Assembly: GCA_018223435.1 (NCBI GenBank)
Contig: JAGTTO010000001.1
Coordinates: 3,720,001-3,784,000 of the forward strand
From: Lachnospiraceae bacterium Marseille-Q4251
Lineage (GTDB): Bacteria; Bacillota; Clostridia; Lachnospirales; Lachnospiraceae
Direction: 5' to 3'
DNA: 64,000 nt
Position numbers and translations under genes: made by a program. The notes beneath the pieces were generated by a model. It saw only the letters and a list, made by a program, of their open reading frames with translations, was not told the origin of the DNA and searched no databases. This document shows, one piece after another, positions 7,862 through 16,322 of this stretch. Each line of letters begins with the position of its first letter. The stretch's first letter is position 1.

Positions 7862-7906
7862 CATGTGTTCGTGACCTTCCACATGTAAAACAAAACTAAA
7901 GGAGAA
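7862..7906 (+). promoter_or_regulatory. PreQ1-I riboswitch
   Basis: A short hairpin CATGTG/CACATG (7862-7867 and 7879-7885 region) with loop TTCGTGACCTTC is followed by the A-rich tail TAAAACAAAACTAA that runs straight into the SD (AAAGGAG). This compact hairpin plus A-rich tail is the class I preQ1 architecture, in which the tail docks into the loop on ligand binding. As the tail abuts the SD, control is probably translational. The downstream gene is a queuosine-precursor transporter, which fits. Loop bases differ from the best-known examples, so class assignment is not certain. Confidence 0.72.
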
Positions 7907-7914
7907 AACAGAAT

Positions 7915-8409
7915 ATGAGAGACAAGAAAGTGCAGTTTATTGTTGAGGCCGCTGCCATTGCGGCGATCTATGTGGTGCTGACCGTGGTATTTTCCGCCAT
8001 TTCTTTTGGCGAGGTACAGTTGCGGTTTTCCGAGGCACTGACGATCCTTCCCTATTTTACACCGGCAGCGATTCCAGGACTTTTCGTGGGATGCCTGATC
8101 GGAAACCTTTTCGGAGGAGCGATTCCTCTGGATATCATCTTCGGAAGCCTGGCTACCCTGATCGGAGCCTGCGGAACCTATGCGCTTCGGAAACAGAATA
8201 AATTCCTTGCGCCGGTATCCCCCATTGTGGCAAACACCATTGTTGTGCCCCTGGTACTGTTCTATGGCTATGGAGTGAATATTCCCATTCCGCTTCAGAT
8301 GCTCACGGTAGGCCTGGGAGAAGTGTTATCCTGCGGCGTGCTCGGCATGATCCTGCTTTTTGCTCTGGAAAAATATCGCGGTGTGATCTTTAAAAGACAC
8401 GCTGCATAA
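7915..8409 (+). CDS. queT: QueT family queuosine-precursor transporter (ECF S component)
   Basis: A 164-residue integral membrane protein with about five to six hydrophobic segments. The VQLRFSEALTILPYFTPAAI stretch (residues about 41-60) and the GCLIGNLFGGAIPLDIIFGS segment are hallmarks of the QueT family (PF06177), the substrate-binding component of an energy-coupling factor transporter for preQ0/preQ1 or related queuosine precursors. The shared ECF ATPases and EcfT are not in this window and are normally encoded elsewhere. A preQ1-I-like riboswitch directly upstream supports the substrate. GGAG at 7901 precedes the ATG. A bidirectional terminator follows. Confidence 0.93.
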   Translation: MRDKKVQFIVEAAAIAAIYVVLTVVFSAISFGEVQLRFSEALTILPYFTPAAIPGLFVGCLIGNLFGGAIPLDIIFGSLATLIGACGTYALRKQNKFLAPVSPIVANTIVVPLVLFYGYGVNIPIPLQMLTVGLGEVLSCGVLGMILLFALEKYRGVIFKRHAA

Positions 8410-8416
8410 AAGAGAA

Positions 8417-8456
8417 GAACCCCATCGGTCCGCAACAGCCGATGGGGTTTTCTTTT
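8417..8456. terminator. Bidirectional terminator between queT and argG
   Basis: ACCCCATCGG (8419-8428) pairs with CCGATGGGGT (8439-8448), followed by TTTCTTTT; the minus strand also ends in a T-rich tract. The flanking genes converge. Confidence 0.9.
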
Positions 8457-8461
8457 ATGGC

Positions 8462-9694
8462 TTATGAATTTTTCTGATTCTTCTCAACTTCCTGGAGCAT
8501 CATTGCGCGAACCTTTAAGGGCAGGCCGAACAGGGTGATGAAGCCGTCAGCATCGTGGTGGTCGTAAAGATCACCGGTGGTGAAGGAAGCCAGGGACTCG
8601 TTGTAGAGGCTGTAGGGAGAAGTGGTTCCGGCTTTGATGATGTTGCCTTTGTAAAGCTTCATCTTTACTTCGCCGGTCACATAGTTCTGGGTGGACTCTA
8701 CGAATGCCTGAAGAGCTTCTCTTAAGGGAGTGAACCATTTTCCTTCGTATACAACCTGGGCAAACTGGCTGCCAAGTTTCTTCTTGGTCTCCATGGTGTC
8801 ACGGTCGAGGGTCAGCTCCTCCAGCTGCTCGTGAGCTGCCATCAGGATAGTTCCGCCCGGTGTCTCGTAAACGCCGCGGGATTTCATACCAACGACGCGG
8901 TTCTCAACGATATCAACGATACCGATGCCGTTTTCGCCGCCGATGCGGTTCAGCTCGGTGATGATCTCGGAAACCTTCATGGCTTTGCCATTCAGTGTCT
9001 TCGGAATGCCGTGCTCGAAGGTCATCGTGATCTCGGTCTCTTTATCCGGAGCTTTTTCCGGGGTAACGCTCAAAACGAGCATGTCGTCATAGTTCGGAGC
9101 CTGGGACGGATTCTCGAGCTCCAGTCCCTCGTGGCTGATGTGCCAGAGGTTACGGTCACGGCTGTAGCTGTGGCTGTCATCGAAGGGAAGATGGATGCCG
9201 TGAGCCTTGCAGTATGCGATCTCGTCGTCACGGGATTCCATTTTCCAGATATCGGTCATACGCCAGGGAGCGATGATCTTCAGATCCGGAGCCAGAGCTT
9301 TGATACCCAGCTCAAAACGGATCTGGTCGTTTCCTTTACCGGTAGCGCCGTGGCAGACAGCGGTAGCGCCCTCTTTGCGGGCAATCTCTACCAGTTTCTT
9401 TGCGATAGCCGGGCGGGCCATGGAAGTACCGAGGAGATATTTGTGCTCGTATACAGCGCCGGCCTCCACGCAGGGCATGATGTAGTTATCGCAGAAGTCG
9501 TCGATGATGTCCTCGATATATAATTTGGAAGCGCCGGAAAGTTTTGCTCTCTCATCCAGGCCATCCAGCTCGTTTCCCTGTCCACAGTTTACACAGCAGC
9601 AGATAACGTCATAATTGAAATTTTCCTTCAGCCAGGGAATCAGGGTTGTGGTGTCCAGACCGCCGGAATAAGCTAATACAACTTTTTCTTTCAT
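8462..9694 (-). CDS. argG: Argininosuccinate synthase
   Basis: A 410-residue cytoplasmic enzyme that joins citrulline and aspartate with ATP to give argininosuccinate, the penultimate step of arginine synthesis. The N-terminal AYSGGLDTT P-loop (residues 8-16), the GATGKGNDQIRFE segment near residue 120 and the SRDRNLWHISHEG motif near 175 are all present, and length is normal. The ATG at 9694 has AGGAGG upstream. argH does not follow, so it lies elsewhere. The gene is divergent from argCJBD, with two promoters and ArgR-box-like sequences in the shared 269-bp gap, so co-regulation by arginine is likely. Confidence 0.97.
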   Translation of the reverse strand: MKEKVVLAYSGGLDTTTLIPWLKENFNYDVICCCVNCGQGNELDGLDERAKLSGASKLYIEDIIDDFCDNYIMPCVEAGAVYEHKYLLGTSMARPAIAKKLVEIARKEGATAVCHGATGKGNDQIRFELGIKALAPDLKIIAPWRMTDIWKMESRDDEIAYCKAHGIHLPFDDSHSYSRDRNLWHISHEGLELENPSQAPNYDDMLVLSVTPEKAPDKETEITMTFEHGIPKTLNGKAMKVSEIITELNRIGGENGIGIVDIVENRVVGMKSRGVYETPGGTILMAAHEQLEELTLDRDTMETKKKLGSQFAQVVYEGKWFTPLREALQAFVESTQNYVTGEVKMKLYKGNIIKAGTTSPYSLYNESLASFTTGDLYDHHDADGFITLFGLPLKVRAMMLQEVEKNQKNS

Positions 9695-9734
9695 TATAAA
9701 AGACCTCCTGATCATTTTTCACTCAATATGCCTT

Positions 9735-9763
9735 ACTATACAACAAAAATTATAATTATGCAA
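9735..9763 (-). promoter_or_regulatory. Promoter of argG
   Basis: On the minus strand TTGCAT (9758-9763) and TATAGT (9735-9740) are 17 bp apart, about 40 bp before the argG start. Confidence 0.8.
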
Positions 9764-9812
9764 CAGGAAATTGAGAAAAAATTATCCGGTTCTGAATACT
9801 TCAAAAACTACT

Positions 9813-9846
9813 TGCATATTATACAGCGATAATGTATAATTACTCA
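9813..9846. promoter_or_regulatory. Candidate ArgR boxes between argG and argC
   Basis: TGTATAATTACTCA (9833-9846) agrees with an ARG-box half pair of the form TGAATAWWWATTCA at 11 or 12 of 14 positions. A weaker TGCATATTATACA lies at 9813-9825, one 20-bp step (two helical turns) away. ArgR/AhrC hexamers commonly bind such pairs. Neither site overlaps a promoter directly. Confidence 0.45.
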
Positions 9847-9881
9847 TCGGCATTCCGGAGACAAAAAAAGAAACCGGACAC

Positions 9882-9910
9882 TTGACGATAAAAGTAAGAA
9901 GTGCTATCTT
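9882..9910 (+). promoter_or_regulatory. Promoter of argCJBD
   Basis: TTGACG (9882-9887) and TATCTT (9905-9910) are 17 bp apart, about 50 bp before the argC start codon. Confidence 0.75.
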
Positions 9911-9963
9911 CAAAAGAAGGTGTCAGCCGGGCTGACAAAAAGAGATAAAGAGGAGAAAAGAAT

Positions 9964-11004
9964 ATGATCAAGGCAGGAATTATCGGGGCCACCGGTTATG
10001 CCGGGGGCGAGCTGGTACGGATTTTACTGGCACACAAAGATGTGGAAATTAAATGGTATGGCTCAAGAAGCTATATTGATAAGAAATACAGCAGTGTTTA
10101 TCAGAATATGTTCCAGCTGGTGGAGGATGTCTGCCGGGATGACAATCTGGAGGCGCTGGCCGACCAGGTGGATGTGATTTTTACCGCCACCCCCCAGGGC
10201 TTCTGTGCTTCCTTAATCAATGAGAAAATTCTTTCCAAAGCAAAGGTCATCGACCTGAGCGCGGATTTCCGTATTAAAAATGTAAAAATATACGAAGAGT
10301 GGTACAAGATCGAGCACAAGGCTCCCCAGTTTATCGAGGAAGCCGTTTACGGACTGCCGGAAATCAACCGTGAGAAGATCAAAGGGGCGCGCCTGATCGC
10401 GAACCCGGGCTGCTATCCCACCTGCAGCACCCTGTCCATTTATCCCCTGTTAAAAGAGGGACTCATCGATCCGGATACCATCATCATCGACGCAAAATCC
10501 GGTACCTCCGGAGCCGGAAGGGGAGCCAAGGTGGACAACCTCTACTGCGAAGTCAATGAGAACATCAAGGCCTACGGCGTGGCCGGCCACCGTCACACGC
10601 CGGAGATCGAGGAACAGCTGGGCTATGCGGCAGGAAAAGAGATCCTTTTAAACTTCACCCCGCATCTGGTTCCCATGAACAGAGGCATCCTCATCACCGC
10701 TTACGCTTCCCTCAAAAAAGACGTTTCCTATGAGGAAGTGAAGGCTGCATACGATAAATATTATGAGAAGGAACAGTTCGTCCGCGTGCTGGATAAGGAT
10801 GTCTGCCCCCAGACCAAATGGGTGGAAGGCAGCAACTATGTGGACGTAAATTTCAAGATTGATCCCAGAACCCACCGTATCATCATGATGGGCGCTATGG
10901 ACAACCTGGTAAAAGGAGCCGCAGGACAGGCCGTGCAGAACATGAACCTGCTCTTTGGGCTTCCGGAGAACGAGGGACTGAATCTCGTTCCGATGTTCCC
11001 CTGA
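9964..11004 (+). CDS. argC: N-acetyl-gamma-glutamyl-phosphate reductase
   Basis: A 346-residue NADPH-dependent reductase, third step of arginine synthesis. The N-terminal IGATGYAGGELVRIL nucleotide-binding motif (residues 7-21), the catalytic cysteine in ANPGCYPTCS near residue 150, and the HRHTPEIEEQ segment with the active-site histidine near 210 are present. First gene of a compact argCJBD operon; argJ starts 21 bp later. The ATG at 9964 follows AGAGGAGAAAAG. Expected to be repressed by arginine through ArgR. Confidence 0.97.
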   Translation: MIKAGIIGATGYAGGELVRILLAHKDVEIKWYGSRSYIDKKYSSVYQNMFQLVEDVCRDDNLEALADQVDVIFTATPQGFCASLINEKILSKAKVIDLSADFRIKNVKIYEEWYKIEHKAPQFIEEAVYGLPEINREKIKGARLIANPGCYPTCSTLSIYPLLKEGLIDPDTIIIDAKSGTSGAGRGAKVDNLYCEVNENIKAYGVAGHRHTPEIEEQLGYAAGKEILLNFTPHLVPMNRGILITAYASLKKDVSYEEVKAAYDKYYEKEQFVRVLDKDVCPQTKWVEGSNYVDVNFKIDPRTHRIIMMGAMDNLVKGAAGQAVQNMNLLFGLPENEGLNLVPMFP

Positions 11005-11025
11005 TCGGGTGAAAGGAGTAGAAAG

Positions 11026-12246
11026 ATGAAAGTAATCGAAGGCGGCGTAACCGCTCCCAAAGGATTTCAGGCGGCAGGAATTTTTGCCGGCATCAAAAAA
11101 GATAAAAAAGATATGGCTATGGTATACAGCGAGGTTCCCTGTGTGGTGGCCGGAACTTTTACCACGAATGTGGTAAAGGCGGCTCCTGTCAAATGGGACC
11201 AGCATGTGGTCTATGAGGTAGGAAAGGCCAGCGCCATCGTGGCAAACAGCGGTATCGCCAATGCCTGCACCGGCGAGGAAGGCTACGGCTACTGCCGGGA
11301 GACCGCAGCGAAGACAGCAGAGCTTCTGCATGTATCAGAGGATCAGATTCTCGTGGCTTCCACCGGCGTCATCGGACGCCAGCTTCCGATGGACAAGATC
11401 AAGGGCGGCGTGGAAAAAATGATCCCTCTGCTCTCTGACACAAAAGCGGCAGGCACCCTGGCGGCTGAGTCCATCATGACCACCGACACGATCAAGAAAG
11501 AGACTGCCATCGAGTTTACGCTCGGCGGAAAGACTGTGACCATCGGCGCTATGAGCAAGGGCTCCGGCATGATCCATCCCAACATGTGTACGATGCTGGC
11601 CTTTATCATGACGGACGTGGCGATTTCCAGAGAGCTTCTCCAGAAGGCTTTAAGCTCTGTGGTAAAAGATACCTATAATATGATCTCTGTGGATGGCGAT
11701 ACCTCCACCAACGACACGGCTCTTCTGCTGGCCAACGGTCTGGCAGGCAACCCGGAGATCACTGAGGAAAACGAAGATTATGAGACTTTTGTGAAGGCCC
11801 TTTATCAGGTAAACGAGACCCTGGCAAAGACCATGGCCGGGGACGGAGAGGGCGCGACCGCTCTTTTCGAGTGTAAGGTTATCCATGCGAAATCCAAAGA
11901 GGAGGCTGTGATTTTAAGCAAATCCGTCATCACCTCCAATCTTACCAAGGCAGCCATCTTTGGCCATGACGCCAACTGGGGCCGGATTCTCTGCGCTCTG
12001 GGCTATTCCGGCGTACAGTTTGATCCGGAAAAAGTGGATCTCTACTTTGAGAGCGCTGCCGGAAAGCTGAAGATCATCGAGAACGGCGTGGACACCGGCT
12101 ACAGCGAGGAAGAAGCTACAAAGATTCTTTCTGAGAAAGCAGTAACCGCTATTGCGGATATGAAGATGGGAGAGGCCTCCGCGACGGCCTGGGGCTGCGA
12201 TCTCACCTATGATTATGTGAAGATTAACGCGGATTACCGCTCTTAA
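11026..12246 (+). CDS. argJ: Glutamate N-acetyltransferase / amino-acid acetyltransferase (ArgJ)
   Basis: A 406-residue ornithine acetyltransferase that recycles the acetyl group between acetylornithine and glutamate. It is an Ntn-hydrolase-like enzyme that cleaves itself before a threonine nucleophile: the site is in SGMIHPNMCTMLAF, between Cys and Thr, near residue 190 (many relatives have Ala-Thr here). The N-terminal GGVTAPKGFQAAG and the C-terminal HDANWGRILCALGYSG are family signatures. Because the pathway uses ArgJ, a cyclic acetyl route is likely; no separate argA is seen here. Whether this ArgJ is mono- or bifunctional cannot be read from sequence. Confidence 0.96.
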   Translation: MKVIEGGVTAPKGFQAAGIFAGIKKDKKDMAMVYSEVPCVVAGTFTTNVVKAAPVKWDQHVVYEVGKASAIVANSGIANACTGEEGYGYCRETAAKTAELLHVSEDQILVASTGVIGRQLPMDKIKGGVEKMIPLLSDTKAAGTLAAESIMTTDTIKKETAIEFTLGGKTVTIGAMSKGSGMIHPNMCTMLAFIMTDVAISRELLQKALSSVVKDTYNMISVDGDTSTNDTALLLANGLAGNPEITEENEDYETFVKALYQVNETLAKTMAGDGEGATALFECKVIHAKSKEEAVILSKSVITSNLTKAAIFGHDANWGRILCALGYSGVQFDPEKVDLYFESAAGKLKIIENGVDTGYSEEEATKILSEKAVTAIADMKMGEASATAWGCDLTYDYVKINADYRS

Positions 12247-12289
12247 GTAATAAGAACGCCGCTTTCCGGCGGCAGAATGGAGAAAGAAA

Positions 12290-13183
12290 ATGGAAGAAAA
12301 CAATATGACAAACTGGTTTGAAAAGGCGGGCGTCCTCATCGAGGCTCTGCCCTATATCCGGGAATTTCACGGAAAGACCATCGTCGTCAAATACGGCGGA
12401 AGCGCCATGGTGGATCATGAGCTGAAAAAGAATGTGATCCGTGACGTAGCTCTCTTAAAGCTGGTCGGTTTCCATCCGATCATCGTCCACGGCGGCGGAA
12501 AAGAGATCACCAAATGGGTGAACAAAGCCGGCCTTGAGACCAACTTTGTGAATGGTCTTCGTGTGACGGACAAAGACACGATGGAGATCGCCGAGATGGT
12601 TTTAAATAAGATCAACAAAGGTCTCGTTTCCATGATGGAAAAAGTCGGTGTCAAGGCTGTGGGCATCAGCGGAAAAGATGGAAGCCTGCTCCGGGTGAGC
12701 AAGAAGCTCTCCAAAGGTCAGGATATTGGCTATGTAGGAGAGGTGGCAGAGGTCAACACTGAAATTCTGGATACCTTGATTGCCAACGATTTCGTTCCGG
12801 TTGTCTGCCCCATCGGTTCCGGCAGCGATTACCATTCCTATAACGTCAACGCCGACGACGCGGCCTGCGCCATCGCTACCGCCATGAAAGCAAGCAAACT
12901 GGCCTTCCTGACGGATATCGAGGGCGTTTACCGCAATCCGCTGGACCGCACAAGCCTTATTTCCTCCCTGACAATCTCCGAGGCAGAAGCCCTTCTGGAG
13001 AGCGGAAATGTGGGCGGCGGCATGCTCCCGAAAATCCAGAACTGCGTGGACGCTGTGAAGGCGGGCGTTGGAAAAGTACATATTCTGGATGGAAGAATGG
13101 AGCACAGCCTGCTTCTCGAGTTCTTTACCAAGACCGGTATCGGTACTGTGATCACTGGAGAGAAGGAGGAAGCTCATGAGTAA
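12290..13183 (+). CDS. argB: Acetylglutamate kinase
   Basis: A 297-residue amino-acid kinase that phosphorylates N-acetylglutamate. The KYGGSAM motif (residues 30s), [11 protein letters not shown] and the substrate-binding [12 protein letters not shown] stretch are present, and the C-terminal part shows [16 protein letters not shown]. An N-terminal helix (residues 1-20) of the type found in arginine-inhibited hexameric kinases is present, so feedback inhibition by arginine is plausible. ATG at 12290 is preceded by GGAG; an alternative ATG five codons later is possible. It overlaps argD by 8 bp. Confidence 0.97.
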   Translation: MEENNMTNWFEKAGVLIEALPYIREFHGKTIVVKYGGSAMVDHELKKNVIRDVALLKLVGFHPIIVHGGGKEITKWVNKAGLETNFVNGLRVTDKDTMEIAEMVLNKINKGLVSMMEKVGVKAVGISGKDGSLLRVSKKLSKGQDIGYVGEVAEVNTEILDTLIANDFVPVVCPIGSGSDYHSYNVNADDAACAIATAMKASKLAFLTDIEGVYRNPLDRTSLISSLTISEAEALLESGNVGGGMLPKIQNCVDAVKAGVGKVHILDGRMEHSLLLEFFTKTGIGTVITGEKEEAHE

Positions 13184-14366
13184 GACAGAAGAATATATCA
13201 GCCGGTCAGAGAATGTGATCCTTCACACCTACAACCGTTTCCCGGTGGTTCTGGAAAAAGGCGAGGGCGTTTATCTGACTGACGTAGAAGGAAAGAAATA
13301 TTTGGATTTCGGCGCCGGTATCGCTGTTTTTGCTCTGGGCTATCATTATCAGGACTATGACGAGGCCCTGAAAAATCAGATCGACCAGCTGATTCACACC
13401 TCAAACCTCTATTATAATGTGCCCCTGATGACGGCCGGGGAGGCAGTCACCAAGGCCAGCGGTCTTTCCAAGGTATTTTTCACCAACAGCGGAACCGAGG
13501 CCATCGAAGGAGCCATCAAAGCAGCAAGAAAATACGCCTGGAACAAGGACGGCTGCACCGATCATGAGATCATCGCGATGAAACATTCCTTCCATGGAAG
13601 AAGCATGGGCGCTCTGTCCGTCACCGGAAACAGCCATTATCAGGAGCCCTTCAAACCCCTGATCGGCGGTATCCGCTTCGCGGATTTCAACGATCTTGAG
13701 AGCGTCAAAGCCCAGGTGACGCAGAAGACCTGCGCGATCATTCTGGAGACCGTTCAGGGCGAGGGCGGTATTTATCCTGCGACGAAGGAGTTTCTCCAGG
13801 GCGTGAAGAAGATCTGTGAAGAAAATGACATCCTTCTGATTCTCGATGAAATTCAGTGCGGTATGGGCCGTACGGGTTCCATGTATGCCTGGCAGGAGTA
13901 CGGCGTGGAGCCGGATATCATGACCACGGCGAAAGCTCTGGGCTGTGGTGTTCCCGTGGGCGCTTTCGTCCTCAATGAGAAGACTGCCAACGCCACTCTG
14001 GTACCGGGAGATCACGGAACCACCTACGGCGGCAACCCCTTTGCCTGCGCGGCTGTGACGAAGGTGTTTGAACTTTTTGAGAAGAACCATATCGTGGATC
14101 ATGTGAACGAGCTGACTCCCTATCTGGAGAAACGTCTGGATAAGCTGGTGGAGAAATACGATTTCTTAAGCGCCCGCCGGGGCAAAGGCTTCATGCAGGG
14201 TCTGGTAGTTACGGGACGTCCCGTTGGCGAGATCTTGAAGAAAGCGCTGGAAAACGGCCTCATCGTTCTCTCCGCGGGCAGCGATGTGATCCGTCTGGTA
14301 CCGCCCCTTGTCATTGAGAAAGAGCATATCGACGAGATGATCGAAAAGCTGGAAAAGAGCTTCTGA
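13176..14366 (+). CDS. argD: Acetylornithine aminotransferase
   Basis: A 396-residue PLP enzyme, class III aminotransferase fold, converting N-acetylglutamate semialdehyde to acetylornithine. The pyridoxal lysine is in [15 protein letters not shown] near residue 250; the [14 protein letters not shown] segment binds the cofactor phosphate and [12 protein letters not shown] holds the cofactor-ring aspartate. Last gene of the cluster; no argF follows. Its start overlaps the argB end, with GGAGGAAG as SD inside argB. A hairpin terminator that also touches the next gene's SD follows 17 bp after the stop. Confidence 0.97.
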   Translation: MSKTEEYISRSENVILHTYNRFPVVLEKGEGVYLTDVEGKKYLDFGAGIAVFALGYHYQDYDEALKNQIDQLIHTSNLYYNVPLMTAGEAVTKASGLSKVFFTNSGTEAIEGAIKAARKYAWNKDGCTDHEIIAMKHSFHGRSMGALSVTGNSHYQEPFKPLIGGIRFADFNDLESVKAQVTQKTCAIILETVQGEGGIYPATKEFLQGVKKICEENDILLILDEIQCGMGRTGSMYAWQEYGVEPDIMTTAKALGCGVPVGAFVLNEKTANATLVPGDHGTTYGGNPFACAAVTKVFELFEKNHIVDHVNELTPYLEKRLDKLVEKYDFLSARRGKGFMQGLVVTGRPVGEILKKALENGLIVLSAGSDVIRLVPPLVIEKEHIDEMIEKLEKSF

Positions 14367-14382
14367 AAAAAGGTATAAAGAG

Positions 14383-14427
14383 GACTCCCTTTGCACATAA
14401 TATGGAAAAAGCAAAGGGAGTTTTTTC
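14383..14427 (+). terminator. Terminator of argCJBD whose 3' arm contains the next gene's SD
   Basis: ACTCCCTTTGC (14384-14394) pairs perfectly with GCAAAGGGAGT (14411-14421), followed by TTTTTTC. The GGGAG of the 3' arm is also the best Shine-Dalgarno for the ATG at 14429. Confidence 0.88.
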
Positions 14428-14428
14428 T

Positions 14429-14857
14429 ATGTCTGGAGTCATGATCGCACTGATCTCAGGAGCCCTGATGAGCATTCAGGGCGTATTTAACACGGAAGTC
14501 ACCAAAGCCACGAGCCTCTGGGTCTCGACCTCGTTTGTTCAGCTGACAGCCCTCATCGTCTGTCTCTTTGCCTGGGCCTTCACGGACCGGCAGAGTTTTC
14601 TCACTCTGATGGAAGTCCCGAATAAGTGGACGCTTCTCGGCGGTGTCATCGGCGCTTTTATCACCGTCACCGTGGTGCGGAGCATGGCGGACCTGGGGCC
14701 TGCCCGGGCGGCGATGCTCATCGTGATTGCCCAGCTTATCGTGGCCTGGGTCATCGAACTTTTCGGCTGGTTCGGCGTGGAGCGCACTGCCTTTGAGTGG
14801 AGAAAACTCATGGGAATGGGCATCGCCATTATCGGGGTGATTGTTTTCAAATGGTGA
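14429..14857 (+). CDS. DMT family transporter, YdcZ-type (DUF606)
   Basis: A 142-residue, four-helix membrane protein of the YdcZ/DUF606 half-size drug/metabolite transporter family. Helices fall at about residues 3-22, 30-48, 65-85 and 92-112, with a fifth near the C-terminus; the start GVMIALISGALMSIQGVFN and the RAAMLIVIAQLIVAWVIELFG stretch (shown in part) are typical. Such half-size proteins act as dimers; substrate unknown. The ATG at 14429 uses the GGGAG located in the argD terminator stem; an ATG at 14402 lies in the hairpin loop without an SD and is less likely. Position after argD suggests, but does not show, a link with arginine metabolism. Confidence 0.82.
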   Translation: MSGVMIALISGALMSIQGVFNTEVTKATSLWVSTSFVQLTALIVCLFAWAFTDRQSFLTLMEVPNKWTLLGGVIGAFITVTVVRSMADLGPARAAMLIVIAQLIVAWVIELFGWFGVERTAFEWRKLMGMGIAIIGVIVFKW

Positions 14858-14876
14858 AAAACTTTTTAAAAATGTG

Positions 14877-14905
14877 TTGTAAAAATGTGAATTTTCCGCT
14901 ACAAT
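14877..14905 (+). promoter_or_regulatory. Promoter of the ComEA-like gene
   Basis: TTGTAA (14877-14882) and TACAAT (14900-14905) are 17 bp apart, about 55 bp before the start codon. Confidence 0.75.
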
Positions 14906-14962
14906 AATATTGTCTGTGTAAGGGGCCTTTCATCTATGGGGATGAAGGGAGATACAGAAAAT

Positions 14963-15538
14963 ATGAAACATGTCTGGCAGATTTTTCTTTTTCTGACGGT
15001 TCTGGTAAGCTGTCTTACCGGCTGCGGGAGAAGGCAGGCTATGGAAATAGAAGAGGAAACGTTTCCTGCGGTCTCTTCCTTTGAGGAGGAGAGCCAGGAA
15101 GAAACAGAAGTTTCCCGCGGTACCCTGTTTGTGGATGTGAGAGGAGCCGTGGCAAAGCCCGGCGTTTACGAACTTCCGGAAAAAAGTCGGGTTTTTCAGG
15201 CGGTGGAAGCGGCCGGCGGCCTTCTTCCCGAAGCCCTGGAACGGCTGGTAAACCAGGCGGCAGAGCTGACGGACGGGCAGCAGGTCTACATTCCCTTTGA
15301 AGGGGAGGAGACAGAAGGAGGCCAGGCGCCTTTACAGGAAACCGATGACAGGGTCAACATCAATACGGCGGGGCCTGAAGAACTGAAGACTCTTCCTGGG
15401 ATCGGCGAAGCGAGGGCGGCGGATATCATTGCCTATCGCGAGGCGAAGGGCGGCTTTTCTTCCATCGAGGAGATCATGCAGGTCAGCGGGATCAAAGATG
15501 CCATGTTTCAGAAGATCAGGGATAAGATTAAGGTTTAG
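14963..15538 (+). CDS. comEA: ComEA family helix-hairpin-helix DNA-binding lipoprotein
   Basis: A 191-residue exported protein. The N-terminus is a lipoprotein-type signal (LVSCLTGCG, lipidated Cys near residue 25), followed by an acidic linker, an SLBB domain (GTLFVDVRGAVAKPGVYEL, about residues 60-110) and two helix-hairpin-helix motifs at the C-terminus (VNINTAGPEELKTLPGIGEA and the GGFSSIEEIMQVSGI repeat). This is the ComEA layout: a surface receptor that binds incoming double-stranded DNA for uptake through ComEC. comEC is about 3.2 kb downstream in the same direction, separated by a two-component system and a GerMN gene. I chose the ATG at 14963, with GGGAG upstream, over an ATG at 14936. 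Confidence 0.87.
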   Translation: MKHVWQIFLFLTVLVSCLTGCGRRQAMEIEEETFPAVSSFEEESQEETEVSRGTLFVDVRGAVAKPGVYELPEKSRVFQAVEAAGGLLPEALERLVNQAAELTDGQQVYIPFEGEETEGGQAPLQETDDRVNINTAGPEELKTLPGIGEARAADIIAYREAKGGFSSIEEIMQVSGIKDAMFQKIRDKIKV

Positions 15539-15553
15539 TAAGGAGAATAGCCC

Positions 15554-16246
15554 ATGGCAAAGAAAGTACTGGTAGTGGATGATGAAAAACTGATCGTGAA
15601 AGGAATCCGTTTCAGCCTGGAGCAGGATGGAATGGAAGTAGACTGCGCCTACGACGGCGAGGAAGCGCTGAACATGGTCAAAGAGAAGGAGTACGATATC
15701 GTTCTTCTGGATGTGATGCTGCCCAAGCTCAGCGGCTTTGAAGTGTGCCAGTCCATCCGGGAATTTTCATCGGTGCCGGTTGTGATGCTGACTGCCAAGG
15801 GAGATGATATGGATAAAATTCTGGGACTGGAGTACGGCGCGGACGATTATATCACGAAGCCCTTCAACATCCTGGAGGTTAAGGCGCGGCTGAAAGCCAT
15901 CATGCGCCGCACGGCGAGAAAAACGCCAGAGGAGACCAGAAGCAAGGTCGTGGAGGCCGGAGATCTCCGGCTGGACTGTGAGGGACGCCGGGTGAGCATC
16001 GCCGGAAAAGAGGTCAACCTGACGGCGAAGGAGTTTGATGTGCTGGAACTCCTTGTTTTCAATCCGAACAAGGTTTACAGCCGGGAAAATCTTCTGAACA
16101 TCGTCTGGGGTTATGAGTATCCCGGCGATGTCCGTACCGTGGATGTACATATCCGCCGTCTGAGAGAGAAGATCGAGGCCAATCCCAGCGAGCCGAGATA
16201 CGTTCACACCAAATGGGGTGTGGGCTACTATTTCCAGCAGACCTGA
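15554..16246 (+). CDS. OmpR/PhoB family response regulator
   Basis: A 230-residue two-component regulator. The receiver domain has the acidic pair in VVDDEK, the phospho-acceptor Asp in VLLDVMLPK (about residue 54), the conserved Thr in MLTAKG and the Lys in YITKPF. A winged-helix DNA-binding domain follows from about residue 130 (LTAKEFDVLELL, VDVHIRRLREKIE, VWGVGYYF-like end). It lies 15 bp after the ComEA-like gene and directly before its histidine kinase, so it is probably cotranscribed with both. A PhoP/WalR-like role is possible but the regulon is unknown. Confidence 0.93.
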   Translation: MAKKVLVVDDEKLIVKGIRFSLEQDGMEVDCAYDGEEALNMVKEKEYDIVLLDVMLPKLSGFEVCQSIREFSSVPVVMLTAKGDDMDKILGLEYGADDYITKPFNILEVKARLKAIMRRTARKTPEETRSKVVEAGDLRLDCEGRRVSIAGKEVNLTAKEFDVLELLVFNPNKVYSRENLLNIVWGYEYPGDVRTVDVHIRRLREKIEANPSEPRYVHTKWGVGYYFQQT

Positions 16247-16272
16247 TAAATAGACGAAAGAAGTAGAATAAA

Positions 16273-16307
16273 AAGGTCGGCGTTTTTCTATGCGCCGGCC
16301 TTTTCTT
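16273..16307 (+). terminator. Terminator-like hairpin between the response regulator and kinase genes
   Basis: AAGGTCGGCG (16273-16282) pairs with CGCCGGCCTT (16293-16302, one G-T wobble), then TTTTCTT. As both genes point the same way, it may act as a partial terminator that lowers kinase relative to regulator. Confidence 0.65.
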
Positions 16308-16322
16308 GACAGGGGAACGACA

